NCBI GenBank assembly: GCA_036346225.1
Contig: JARFIW010000588.1
Location: forward strand, 5,213,501-5,277,500
DNA: 64,000 nt
Source: Platerodrilus igneus
Lineage: Eukaryota > Arthropoda > Insecta > Coleoptera > Lycidae
Direction of reading: 5' to 3'
Each line of letters opens with the position of its first letter. Position 1 is the first letter of the stretch. The translations under genes were made by a program, and so were the position numbers. Below are positions 47,172 through 58,606 of this stretch, one piece after another. The notes below the pieces were generated by a model. The model saw nothing but the letters and a program-made list of their open reading frames with translations, did not search any database and was not told where the DNA came from.

Positions 47172-47706
47172 TCATCCTAGAGCTTGCAAAACTTTTTTCA
47201 CAACATATAGACTCTTAAATTTTGGTAATAATTTTTTGTTAACGTTAGGTGTGACCTCAATGTTTGGAATCATAACATAATCACCTATTTGATATTCCGT
47301 TGCTTCTTTATGATTCTTATTGTAGTGAGACTGATTGATTATATTTTTGCGATTGAACGATATTATCACTTCATCATTTAAGGACTCTAAAAATTCTTTT
47401 AAAGGATCTGAAATTTTCCCTAATTGTCTCACACCGAACAACAAAATAGAAGGGGATTGCCCGTCGATTTGTTGCTTGTATTATTTATAGCAAATTCTAC
47501 AACGGATAAAACTTGATCCCATTTCTTGGGTGCATCAACTAATTTTAAAATCATTGGAAGGATTGTACGATTAAAGCGCTCAATTTGCCTATTTGCACGA
47601 GGCACTCCTGTTGCAATTTGGACATGCTCAATATTATTGCTCTTTAAAAAATCGGTAAATAAGTGTGAGCTGAATGCGGTGCCTTTATCAGAAACTATGC
47701 GTAATT
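47172..47706 (-). pseudogene. element X integrase, core end and C-terminus
   Basis: LRIVSDKGTAFSSHLF (second D region) and ATGVPRANRQIERFNR (the E region) lie at 47540-47706. The tail at 47172-47444 has YQIGDYVMIP and LLPKFKSLYVVKKVL. The upstream part is at 48977-49200 beyond a solo LTR. One frameshift lies near 47450. Confidence 0.75.
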
Positions 47707-48976
47707 TGTTACGTTGAAATTTAATAAAAATCAGGCAAAATATTCGTGCCTAATATATAAAGTCCGTTTTAATCAAAACCGCGTTCTAAACATTTTCACC
47801 TATTTAAAAATAATACGAAAAATAATTTCGTTCCAAATTTAGTTGTTTATCTAGATAAATTCCGTTTAATTAAAATACTGTTCAAATGTTTCGCTAATTG
47901 GCAATAAAAGTTCAATAAAATATTCTATTTGCGTTTGGGTGTTTAAAGACTACGCTTCGTTAGGGCAAGGTTGCCTGTTAGTTGTGGTTATTCCCTGTAT
48001 TACGTCGATAGACGAAGCTCTGCACTGTACAACGCAAGGTTCGATAGGAACGCTCCGAACAACCTGTTTAGAGATATACCCGAGATATAGAACGAACTGG
48101 TGTATTTGAATGGCGTTCTGTTGTGTACGATAATGCTGTCTTAAAAATTATTTCTGGTTGTTATCGCACGTTTATTTGATATGGTTTGGTTATTCTGGAA
48201 TGTGAGGTTTCCCGACGGCTAGAAATGTCGGATTTTCTTTGGTCCTACTGCTGCTATGTACTGTTGTGGGTGTACTGTTAAGTGCCAACACTATGTTCGT
48301 TAAAAGACAAGTGGAACCCTAAGGTCGTATTCACATTTCCTTTACTACCTGTTTTTGTCTCGTTTCAACAACTATGTGACTAAAATTATTTGCGAGTTAA
48401 AATTGTGGTAGATCCCAGTTTTACCACAACAACATTTAAATATACATTTTTGGAATATGATAAACTACTTCGTTTTCTCCGCTTTGTTTGCGGATTATTA
48501 TTTAGACCAACTATTGGGTGTAACTATTCTTGAAATACCAAATTTTAGTAATAATAAATGTAAACTACCGTGTTCTGATATTTTATGTATTAGATTTTTT
48601 TTATGTTTACGATAATGCTTTTGAGCTGTTGTTTTTAGCGAGGAAACTTTCTTTTTGCCTTGCTTGGTTAATTAATTTAGAGGTTAGGGCCCCAAAAACG
48701 ACAGCTCGCCATGTAAACCTTTGGTTTTGTTTGTACTGTGTTCGGAGTACTAATGTACTCCTGTATATACATTTTGCTTTGATGTTAATTATAAGGTTTT
48801 CTGGATGTCGGTGGTTAATTTATTGAATGAGTGCGAGTGTGTTTGGTTTATTTTTATTTCAGGTTTTCCGTTCTTTTGTTTGGGTATTTCTAAAACCCCT
48901 CCCACTCACTGGCTGAGCCCGGACAGTCTTTCTTTCTTTTTTTAGGTTTTTTTAGGCTACGGCTATGCACGTAGCA
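47707..48976 (+). mobile_element. solo LTR inside element X integrase, 1.27 kb
   Basis: It starts TGTTACGTTG and ends CACGTAGCA, with AATT before and AATG after (a 4-bp TSD with one change, or 3 bp). It splits the integrase between the first catalytic D block and LRIVSDKG, and removing it joins the two in frame. CCACTCACTGGCTGAGCCCGG near 48903 ties it to the solo LTR at 37419-39222. No coding sequence. Confidence 0.75.
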
Positions 48977-49255
48977 AATGGTCTACTAAACGTATTAAAA
49001 TAGTTTTCTAAACTAAATGCTTAACCACTTCATCAGAATCTGTCGATTTACACGGATAAGTTTAATGAATTTGGTAAAACCATCAATAACGGCAAATATA
49101 TACTTGTTTTGTTTGGATGATGTCTTTAACGGACCACAATGGTCAATATGAATTGTGACCTGCCCTAATCACATTATTCTCCACAGCTTTTGGTACATAG
49201 AACAAAAGCTTTCCTTGATCCTTCCTAAAAACAACACCATTTCGTAACATAAATT
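48977..49255 (-). pseudogene. element X integrase, N-terminal piece
   Basis: IFAVIDGFTKFIKLI near 49100 holds the first catalytic D. Directly upstream the frame jumps to LLFYVPKAVENNVIR, so the zinc-binding HHCC block (about 70 residues) is deleted. Confidence 0.65.
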
Positions 49256-49743
49256 TTACTCTCGGCTACTTCTAATTCTTTTATAATTTTCATAATTGCT
49301 TCGTCTTGTGTTTGCTTTATACTTAAATGCATTTCTTCTCTTAGCGTTGTCCCTATGCTCTAAAATATAATCAAAATTCTGTAACACCAACGACCATCGC
49401 ATTATTTTAGGATTAATTTCCTTTTCCTTAAGAGCCAAGTTTAAGCTATTACAATCTGTTATAATTTTAAATGTTAAACCTTGAAGATAAATCCTAAACC
49501 TATTGAGGCTACTAATTATTGCCAATAATTCTAACTCAAAACTATGAAGCTTTGACTCTCCTTCAGTAGTACGCCTACTATAATAAAATATAGGGTGAAA
49601 CAATTTATCATCTTGCTTTTCATCAGAATCCCACTATATCCCTGCGAACCAGCATCACAGTGGAGTTAAGTTTCAGAAAAAGGTGAGTACAATGCCAAAA
49701 CTGGTTGAGTAATAAGAGCATTCTTAATAGCGTTAAAACTTTC
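49256..49743 (-). pseudogene. element X RNase H
   Basis: LHCDAGSQGYSGIL near 49660 (first D), ESKLHSFELELLAIISSLNRF (the E), FKIITDCNSLNLAL (second D) and WSLVLQNFDYILEHR follow in order. Stops and shifts lie near 49740 and 49610. Confidence 0.75.
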
Positions 49744-50640
49744 CTACTGTTTCTCGTCAAACTTAAAGATTGCATTTTTTCTAAGCAATTCGTATAAAGG
49801 ACCTGCTAATAATGCAAACTTTCTAACAAACTTACGGAAATACGATGCTAACCCAATAAAGCTATGCAATTCTCTAACTGTACGGGGCACTGGAAAATAT
49901 TTAATTGATTTAATATGGTCTTCACTAGGTTGTACACTACCACCATCAATAATATACCCACGATATGTTACTTTCGTGTTTAAAAAACTACATTTATCTA
50001 CTCTTAAACTAAGTTTATTCCGGACAAGTCTATCGAACACATTTTCTAAAGTCTGCAAATTTTCTCCGATACTCTCTGTAGCTATCATCATATCGTCAAT
50101 GTAAATAGATAATTTGTTTTCATCTATAAGATCTCTAAATATTGAGCTAACGTACCTAGCAAAAACAGGACTATTTTTGAATCCAAATGGAGCTTTGAAA
50201 AATTCATACTGTCCTGCAGGCAAAACAAATGATGTATATTTTATAGAGTATGGCTCAACATCAACATGGTGAAACGCACTTTTAAGATCTAGTAGTGTAA
50301 AATATTTTTACCCTTTAATCTATCTATCAAATCATCGATTAATGGTAACGGATAATTATCACGTAGACATATTTTGTTTAAGTGCCTAAAATCTATACAT
50401 AATCAATAGTCACCAGTCTTCTTTTTTACTAAAACAACAGGTGAACTATATTCGGATTCGCTTGTGCGAATTATTCCCTCCTTTAACATTTCTTCTATAA
50501 GTTTTTGAGATGCCTGATTTTCTACATATGACAAACGTCTAGGTCTAAAATAAAATTAACTCTAGCATCGATCACTCCTAAAATATCTAAATCTGTATGA
50601 TTAATACCTTGGTATTTATTGGTTACAACATAATCTTGCA
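49744..50640 (-). pseudogene. element X reverse transcriptase
   Basis: The open part from 50223 holds QYEFFKAPFGFKNSPV, LSIYIDDMMIATES (YIDD catalytic box), VTYRGYIID and VPRTVRELHSFIGLASYFR. The earlier part (50224-50640) has FTLLDLKSAFHHVDV (motif A) but is broken by stops near 50310 and 50400. The motif set is Ty3/gypsy. Confidence 0.8.
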
Positions 50641-50770
50641 TATTCAAAACATTAACAATAGACTTTTTTTACCAAAGTTATGGCACTACCTGGATGGAAA
50701 ACACTTTGTGCCCTTGAACTTCTATCTCGATAGGTAACAGAAACGGTCAGACTGGCTTACGCTGCAACAG

Positions 50771-51751
50771 CTAGGTTGACGCAGATTTAGGTTCCTTTTT
50801 AATCGCTACGAAAGTACGATCTGGACAATTACCTTGCAAGTGAGTGGTAGATCCACAGCTATAACACGAACCTCTTAGACGAACAGGTTTTATACAATCC
50901 TTTGCATAATGAACAGGTTGGTTGCAATTGTAACATTTTAGTTGATTTTGATAATTTGTGCAGTTTGCAAATTTCCTTTCAAACTTTTCTTCACCTTGTT
51001 TTTTCGTATATGTTGGTTTAGATTCGCTCACCTGTTTTTCTTTAATTCGGTGACGTCTGGCGTCATCAACTTTTTCAAACGTAATTATATCTTTATATAA
51101 TTGATCTTCTTTAAAATGATTGTTTGATATTAAGAAATTACTTAATTCTCTTGACCACAGTCCAATAACAATTTGTTCTTTTGTTTCTGCAAAAGACAGA
51201 CCCAATTCTTTGCATAAATGAACTTTTTCATAAAAATAAGCTGTAACAGTTTCGCGAGGTTGCTGTATTCTCATTTGCATTTTTTTCCATAAACCACTTT
51301 TGCTAGATTCATGTAAAAATGTTTTCGTGAAAGCCGCTTTAAATTGAGTCCAACTATTTACTACTTCTATATGAGCATAAAACCAATGTTTGGCAGCCCC
51401 GGTAATATTTGAAACTGCCATTTGATAGATAGCAGAATCCGGCCAATTATGAATAATAGCCGCTGAGTCTAATTGCTGCAACCAAATTCGTGCTGCATTA
51501 GGCCCCTTTTGTGCATCAAACACATTAATAGTTATCATAACATCAGGTATCATGTTTAGGGTAGTGGTTTTAGGGTGCTGTCGAGGTGTTTGTTGTTGAC
51601 TAATTTTTAGCATCTCTAGCATTTGCGTATTTTGTTGTAATAATGCAGTAATTGTACTCATAGATGCGGTAAAGTCGCTGCTGACTTTTTCGTTACTGCT
51701 ACTTAAAACTTGCAAAGGTCGTTGACCATCTTGATTAACATTCCTTAACAC
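50771..51751 (-). CDS. element X gag with two zinc knuckles
   Basis: A 326-residue open frame. Residues 35-55 are Gln-rich. Residues 75-210 form the capsid-like region with WLQQLDSAAIIHNWPD, AAKHWFYAH, FKAAFTKTF and PRETVTAYFYEKVHLCKEL. Two CCHC knuckles close the protein: CYNCNQPVHYAKDC and CYSCGSTTHLQGNC. Gag packs element RNA in an intracellular particle. The intact frame contrasts with the damaged polymerase. The start may lie further upstream, as sequence to 51840 still looks coding with stops. Confidence 0.85.
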   Translation of the reverse strand: MLRNVNQDGQRPLQVLSSSNEKVSSDFTASMSTITALLQQNTQMLEMLKISQQQTPRQHPKTTTLNMIPDVMITINVFDAQKGPNAARIWLQQLDSAAIIHNWPDSAIYQMAVSNITGAAKHWFYAHIEVVNSWTQFKAAFTKTFLHESSKSGLWKKMQMRIQQPRETVTAYFYEKVHLCKELGLSFAETKEQIVIGLWSRELSNFLISNNHFKEDQLYKDIITFEKVDDARRHRIKEKQVSESKPTYTKKQGEEKFERKFANCTNYQNQLKCYNCNQPVHYAKDCIKPVRLRGSCYSCGSTTHLQGNCPDRTFVAIKKEPKSAST

Positions 51752-51962
51752 GCCAAATTGATTTTCCGCCGAAGTGGCTTGTGAATATTAACGCGCAAAT
51801 TGTTCAAAATTTTCATTACTTGTTAATACACGATTCTTTTCGTTAACACTTATTCTCCATTTCCAAGATAAACAAAACGTGGTTATCCTAATTAAAATAC
51901 GTAGCCGCCGTACATAACCTCACATCATAATCCGAAATACAAGTCACGTAAAATTTTTACGG

Positions 51963-52003
51963 CATAAGGTTGGCTCATAAATTATTAAAAAAATTACTCC
52001 GAT
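51963..52003 (-). repeat. element X 5' LTR, first part
   Basis: AAGGTTGGCTCATAAATTAT onward matches 46606-46645. The terminal TG is CA here. Continues at 55624-55771 after the insert. Confidence 0.75.
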
Positions 52004-52045
52004 TGAACAAACTTTTTCTTATAAAACAAATTTTTCATATATATA

Positions 52046-53340
52046 GCAAGCCTCACGCATGGGCGCTAGTGAAACGTTTTTTCCTTAATGTTTCTGGCCT
52101 TACGTTGTGAGCAAGTATAACGAAGTCTTCCGACATAACTAGGGGTCTATTCCTTGGGTAGAGCTATGAGAAATGGGGGGGCAAGTCGAAATCTGTTTGT
52201 AGATCAAACTTAAACTAAACCAAATAGGCGCCACCAAGTCCTGACTTAATTATGATAATTGCATGGCATGTTTCTAAGGGCGGACGTGGAGACCCAAAGA
52301 AACAACGATCGCCTTCGCTGACAAAAACCTATCTTAATCAAATAAGACGCAGCTCCTGTAAGAAATTGTAATAGTTAAATACATAAAGAGATAATAAAAA
52401 GGTATTTCCAATATAAGGTTGGCATCAGATACCTACTCATAAGGATGTTAGCTTTGTGTGATCAGATTTGATCATACTTGATCAAAATAAAAAACTTTAG
52501 TCCTGAACCAATTGTTTACTAAAAAGAACCTCTTTTAAAATAATATGATTTATAACAGAAATTTAATCAATAACTGGATCAATCCACAGTTTTCATCTTC
52601 AGGTTTATCTTAATTATTTTTAGTCAAATACTTTACAGTATATTATAAGCTTGTTATACAAATAGGGCTCCGACCTGTGCAGATCTGTTCAGGCAGATGA
52701 CAAATTAATTACTTCTAAAAAAGTTAGTATTCAAGTTTTTCTTTTTAAATTACATATGCAAGTTTTAATTTATATAAAGCAGATCTCAAAAATAGTCGTG
52801 TTTACATCACTTGTATTAAAGCTGTTCGAGGCATTTGCTTTCAAAAATACATCTGTCAGCAGTAAACTGCAGAAAAATATATGACGTCAGTAACACCTGT
52901 TGACGTTACTAATACTTCCTAATGAACCAAATAGTTTAAGCTTTTACAATATTCATGCTTTTACGCATTAAAACAAATTACCGTGTTCCTAGTGTGAAAC
53001 ACATAAAAAGAACTTAAAGCTATCTACGAACCAAAACTGCATTTGTCGCCTTGTTGCAAGGAAGGATTCGATCCTCGTTATTTCATGCAACGATCACAGC
53101 GTTGTAGTGTGAACCAAATTCATACAAAGCAACTTCTACTATGAAGTCGTTCCACGTGTCGAATCAAATACGGTGACGATACATTCTGCAGCCGTTGTAA
53201 TCCTGTAGTTGAATTACGCCGCCTTACTAAAGTAGCATCTTTGTATTGTCCTTGTGTGTCTTAAAAGTTTGCATAACAAGTGTCGTCCTCTTAAAATTTG
53301 CCTTCTAAATTTCCTATACTAAAAGTTGTAATGTTTTTTC
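52046..53340. repeat. unit A1 of tandem 1.3-kb duplication
   Basis: Shares CGAAGTCTTCCGACATAACT, CTATTCCTTGGGTAGAGC, GGCGCCACCAAGTCC and GGCGGACGTGGAGACCC with A2. The offset is 1,331 bases at CGAAGTCTT. Confidence 0.85.
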
Positions 53341-53382
53341 TAGAAGCACTAGCCCCACATTGGGTGTCAGTAAAATGTTTTA

Positions 53383-53424
<42 letters not shown>

Positions 53425-54660
53425 GACTCTAGAAATTGGGTGTAAGCAAAACGAAGTCTTCCGACGTAACTAGGGGTCTATTCCTTGGGTAGAGCTATGA
53501 GAAATGGGGGGTAAGTCAAAATCTGTTGGGGGGTCATACTAAAACTAAAACAAATAGGCGCCACCAAGTCCGGATTGATTCACGTTAATGGCATGGCATA
53601 TTTCTAAGGGCGGACGTGGAGACCCAAAGAAAAAAAGATCGCCTTCGCCGACAAAAACCTGTCTTAACAGAATAAGACGCTGTTCCTGTAAGAAAGTATA
53701 ATAATTAGATCAATAGAAAATTGAAACTCTGTTTGTGTCCCGCAAACATACCTAAAGAAATATAAAAACATATTTTCTATATAAGGTTGGCATCAAAATT
53801 CAACTCTTAAAGATACTAATTTCCTGTGATTAGGTTTGATCACATTTGATCAAAATAAAAAACTTTAAGCTTGGACTAATAATTTACTAAAAAGAATCTC
53901 TTTTTCTTTAAATAAAATGCAATGCAACAAAATTGAATAACTACTTGAATTACTTTGTAAGTTTAAAGTAAGGTTTATCAACCTTATTCATGATCAAATA
54001 TATTACAACAAGGTGTAACTTATTACACAAAGATATTCTAACCCATTCAGATCTGTTTAGGTCGATTACATTACAAAAGTTAATATACAGATTTTTCTCT
54101 TTAAGTTAAAAGTACTAATTTTAGTTTAAAATGAAAATGATCACAAAAATATTCTTGTTTTCAAAAGTGGTAGTAACGCAGTGCTAAGAATTTGCTTTCA
54201 AAGATACATGTGTCAGCAGCATATTCCAGACAAACAAGTGACGTAAGTAACACCTGTTGTTGTAACTAACAGTTTATACTGAAGCAACGTGTTGTTTCTT
54301 ACAAAATCAAATGAGTGAATTTTAAGTTTGATACTGGGAAATCCAGCTTAGCAATAGTTGAAGCAAATAGCAAATTCGTACTTCTACACATCGGAACAAA
54401 ATAGCGTGTTTCTAAAGTGAAACACAAAAGAATTTCTTAGAACTACTACGAACCAAACAAAACTGCATTCCTGGCCTGGATTAGGTACTTGTTTTACCAT
54501 GCGAAATTTACTGCCTGTATTCTACCAAAGTAGCATCTTTACTCGGTGTAACAAACGATCCTCTATAAATTAGATCAACTTTCCATCTTCCAAGTACACC
54601 GTACACGTTGTAATATGAAGTGGTTTTCTGAAAGTCGATTATAGTTTTCAAAATTCTAAC
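53341..54660. repeat. unit A2 of tandem 1.3-kb duplication
   Basis: Diverged direct copy of A1. It includes an (AT)n run at 53388-53421 absent from A1. Confidence 0.85.
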
Positions 54661-54685
54661 TGCATCGTAGATTGTAGTGATGTTT

Positions 54686-54820
54686 CTCGTCGCCTAATCT
54701 CTCGTCGCCTAATCTCTCGTCGCCTAATCTCTCGTCGCCTAATCTCTCGTCGCCTAATCTCTCGTCGCGTAATCTCTCGTCGCCTAATTTCTCGTCGCCT
54801 AATCTCTCGTCGCGCTAAAC
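54686..54820. repeat. 15-bp minisatellite (CTCGTCGCCTAATCT)n
   Basis: Nine copies at exact 15-base spacing, with single-base variants in two. The core CGTCGC(G)CTAA also opens units B1 and B2. Confidence 0.95.
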
Positions 54821-55236
54821 AAATTTTCCAAATTAAATAAGATAATAACGTTTATACTTTACCAACCGCTATTCAGAAAATGTGCTCACTCATTAAAATT
54901 GAGACGCAGGTTACTGGCCATCGTTCTTTCATACATCTTGCTACTTCTTCTACGTATGGCCGAGTGAGTATCACGCTCGCTCGGACGATCGGAGGATCCA
55001 AAGGGGAGGTTGTCACTCCTAAACGCGCCTGCGACTGGCTGTGGAATACACCGACATCCAACCCAAATAGACTAACAAATCAAGATGCTGTTTTAATGTA
55101 TTATTTTACTTGTTAAACGTATTACGAGATTATTTAATAAAAGTGTTTTATTATTTTTGCACTTTTAATGAAGGGATTTATCAACCCAAAAATAAAATTG
55201 TTACAAAGTTGCATCGTGAGTTGTAGCATTATACGT
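54808..55236. repeat. unit B1 of tandem 0.43-kb duplication
   Basis: Opens CGTCGCGCTAAACAAATT and includes ATGTGCT, a GC-rich patch and AAAAATAAAATTGTTACA near its end. A 78-codon frame at 54880 shows no known motif. Confidence 0.8.
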
Positions 55237-55623
55237 CGTCGCGCTAAATAAATTATCTCAAATTAAACAAGTTAATAAACTTCATACATTACCGACCGTT
55301 ATTCAAAGATGTGCTAACTCATCGAAGTGGATTCGCAAATTGTCGGCCTGCAATTTATGATACATGTTATTGCTTCTTCCACATATGACCGACTGACTAC
55401 AAAACTAGCTCGGGCGGCCGAGGCGTCCGGGGGGGGCGTCAAACAGATTGTAAATAGCTGTAGATGACACAGATATTTAACCACAAATAGAATACCTAAG
55501 GACGATGCGGGCTTAACGTATTACTTTTATTGTTGAATGTAATTTACTATTGTTTTAATAAAATTGTTAAATTATTCTCGCAATTTTATGGAGGGATTTA
55601 TTATCAAAAATAAAATTGTTACA
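55237..55623. repeat. unit B2 of tandem 0.43-kb duplication
   Basis: Diverged direct copy of B1, ending at the insert boundary with the same AAAAATAAAATTGTTACA. Confidence 0.8.
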
Positions 55624-55771
55624 CGATTGCAAAATAATAAACTAATATTTTATTTTTCTATTTCATAAGCACCTGTACACGTAAGCATAAAAGTGATCAA
55701 CTCTACTCAAGAACGAACTTTTTAACGATGTCGCCACCTTAAGAATGCCGCGAAATTCAAAAACTCTTACA
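55624..55771 (-). repeat. element X 5' LTR, second part
   Basis: CGATTGCAAAATAATAAACT onward matches 46639-46786, ending CTCTTACA. Confidence 0.85.
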
Positions 55772-56227
55772 CAGGAACTCTCACTTCATCTAGCAAAGTC
55801 ATTAATTTCTCTATAAATTTAACCGGATGGTTTCTACTATTCGGAAAAAAAATGTAAATTTGGCCGGTTAAGGTCTTTCCACATTGCAATATACTTTTTA
55901 TGATTGTAGTTAAAATTGGATACGCCACTTGAACATTCCGCAGCGCTAACATTTATTTCTACTTTAGGTGGAATATCTAAATTAATATTACCTACCCCTA
56001 TATCTGAAACATTTCCGTTGCAAACGCTAACATTAGCCTATTTTCTGACAATTTTCCTATTTTTCCCTGAATTAATTTCAAATTTTCTCTAATGTACTAC
56101 ACATAGATCTACCAAATTTCTCAAATGATTATTCGATTGCTTTACTTAATTTATGGACTAATCTATCATCTCTATCAGTTTCCTCTTCAACAACACCACT
56201 CGTTTTACTTCTATTTCGTCGAGCCAT
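55772..56227 (-). pseudogene. older gypsy fragment Y: gag N-terminus
   Basis: Minus strand from ATG at 56227: MARRNRSKTSGVVEEETDRD, then broken frames. NSRNHPVKFIEKLMTLLDEV follows near 55780-55840, the capsid start. It breaks off at the CAGG duplication and resumes at 46603. Confidence 0.65.
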
Positions 56228-58560
56228 AATTAAAATACAATTTTAAACATTTAAATCCGCTATTTGCAACAATAATAATATTAGTAAGTACAAAGTCACC
56301 AAATTGCAATGATTAAACAGCGTTATCTAATTTGCAATTCAATACTTTCACGTCTTGTAATGTAATACCTAACAAGCAAGCACATAAAATTTCTAAAGCT
56401 TAGCAATCTAACCGGAAAGTTATTTTCAGGTAAAGTGCTTAATTTTACAAGTTTCACAAGTAAATGCTGTTTGGCAGATAAATATACCCTACAAAATCCT
56501 GCAGTTTTCGAATAACACAAAACCCTAAACATTCATAAATACGTGCAGTTCATGAACATTGACCTTCTCTAACCGGTTTTTTTGCGCCGTTTCGTCGCCT
56601 GTCCACCAATACCACTGCAACTCCCTTTTATTGTTAATGAGGGGGATAGCAATTCAAGATATGACTTAAATTACACAAGTAATTTAAGGTCATTGCTATG
56701 ATATTGAATTTCCATTGAAACTATAATTAGTGTCAAGTTCGTGCCGCATTTAATTTGGTTTTGTTCCTGCACAATTCTTAAAATTCACGAACCTGAGGTA
56801 AAAAGTCTCATTATTTAGTTATTACTTACGGCACCCAACAATTATTAATAATTAATCGCGTTATACCACATCTGGCGCACAATCCGAGGCAAATTTGTAT
56901 AGCGATTAGCAAAAACAAATACAAAACAAAGGTTATAAAAGTGACTAGTATTATACATTATACATAACGCTTACGTCGATATGGTACGATAGTTGACGAT
57001 AAGGTCTTTAAAACGTGCCTTTCTCATAAACTCATCGTTGCTTCCGCCATCACATAAACGTTTTCATTGGTTAACGCGGTTACCACACATTCCTTTAGAC
57101 ATTAGAAAATGCTTGTTTAATGAAACACATACAATAAAATTGTAGGTCATTTTCCTACAATATGTAAGAACTGGAAACCACAATTTTTTTCATGGTAACC
57201 TAATTTATACATACAATAATAATGTAACGAATACGATTATCTGTTTCTTAAATATACGCTTTTGTGCTAAATATCTATTCAACAAATATCCTTTATTAAA
57301 CAGTAAATATTAATTTCCGATAAAAACAATACATAGAGCTCCACATATATTTAAATACTCAAAGTAAAATTTAAGATTTCTTCTATTTGAATGTATCTTA
57401 ATACAATATCCCCTTTTCTGCGCGTGCTTGGATAGTAATATAGCCTCGCGGCCAAGTTTCATTATTTTACATCGGGATGTAATCAGCGAAGCAAGTGTTA
57501 ACATGGGACAGCAGATTTTGATAAAACATCCCGTCCCAGAGAGAGGTGAAATGGTGTCAACGGATACCATGGCCTCATTTTAGTTGTTATATCGACCTAG
57601 TATAATCAAGAAAAATATATCTACGCGCAAGTACGAAATCATATCGAAGTAAAGAAAAACAATATGGAAACGCAAACACGTAATGTATAAAATTGCAAAG
57701 TCAATAAATCTTTCGCGTATAATTATTGTGGAACACAGAAGCACTTTTAAATGTTGGTTGTATTGAAAGTACAGTTTTAAATTTTGCTATGCAAGAGGGT
57801 GGAATTTTCCACATATGTTGGTTCGTATAGAGGTCAAGCCCGGGCACATGTATCAGCCGCGCGCACCTGCCATTGTGAGTACCCAAGATGTTTAACGAAT
57901 TTGGTTACTTAACAGATTGTCTGTGGTGAGTCATCCTTCATCTTAGATCAATTTTCATTTCTTTCACTTACAATGTACAAATAATTTTTGAAAATTCTAT
58001 ATATGTTTACTTAAATTTGGTACACGAAATTTTTGTAAAATTTTTATGGTCATTTAAATTGATACACGTATTATTTTGTTCAGAATTTAATAGTTGGATA
58101 TTTCATAAATGCTCTTATAACCACAAAAGAATTTCTATAGGATAATTTTTGAAGTTACAAGGTTATACTAAAATGTATTCGTAACTAAACATGTAATACG
58201 TTGATATTTGTTTGTCACATTATAGAGTATAATTGTTTTGGCAGTACACTTGAAGTACAGCTTAATTCAAACAATAAGTGTTTTTTTGACCTTTGTTTCC
58301 ATCAAATAAATCAATTAAAAATGTAGTTCTGTAATCTACGAAAAGTCTGAGCATTTAATTTATTACTTGTAAACTCGAACAGGATCCTATTCAAGTATTA
58401 TATAAAAATTGTAAAATAATAATGAAAACATTATATTTCTTATAGAGAATTAACATAAATTTTTCAATTATAAATTTTCTATGAATAATCAAAGATGAAT
58501 ACTAGATCTTAATAAAAGTAATTGTTTCGAAAGTTTCAGTACATATCACTTTGTACAAGC
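56228..58560. other. stretch without recognised gene
   Basis: AT-rich. It may contain the 5' LTR of fragment Y, not delimited. A small inverted repeat ATTGTAGG/CCTACAAT lies at about 57138-57160. An 86-codon minus-strand frame at 57310-57570 has no motif I know. Confidence 0.5.

Positions 58561-58563
<3 letters not shown>

Positions 58564-58600
<37 letters not shown>
58564..58600. repeat. (TA)n microsatellite
   Basis: About 18 TA dinucleotides. Confidence 0.95.

Positions 58601-58606
<6 letters not shown>

Larger units (their letters stand above)
52004..55623 (-). mobile_element. 3.6-kb LTR-like insertion in element X 5' LTR
   Basis: It begins TGAACAAAC and ends TTGTTACA, flanked by CGAT (52000-52003, 55624-55627). 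The other LTR of X holds the uninterrupted site. It has no coding frame. TG...CA ends and a 4-bp TSD fit a long solo LTR, in minus orientation TGTAACAATTTT. The interior is built of two tandem 1.3-kb units, a 15-bp minisatellite and two tandem 0.4-kb units. Confidence 0.75.
46604..55771 (-). mobile_element. Ty3/gypsy element X, carrying two further insertions
   Basis: Short LTRs (183 bp) start TGTAAGG and end CTCTTACA on the plus strand. CAGG flanks the whole at 46600-46603 and 55772-55775, inside the gag of fragment Y. Minus-strand gene order is gag with two zinc knuckles, protease (not recognisable), reverse transcriptase, RNase H, integrase. A solo LTR sits in the integrase and a 3.6-kb LTR-like insert in the 5' LTR. 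Without them X is about 4.3 kb. Confidence 0.85.

Noticed and set aside
53070..53085. GGATTCGATCC, a B-box-like sequence
   Set aside because: No A box or tRNA fold could be placed upstream on either strand.
54686..54820. Regular short repeats that might suggest a CRISPR array
   Set aside because: Units are 15 bp and directly adjacent, with no spacers; a minisatellite in insect DNA.
57310..57570. 86-codon minus-strand frame
   Set aside because: No motif, signal or splice context; a frame of this size can arise by chance.
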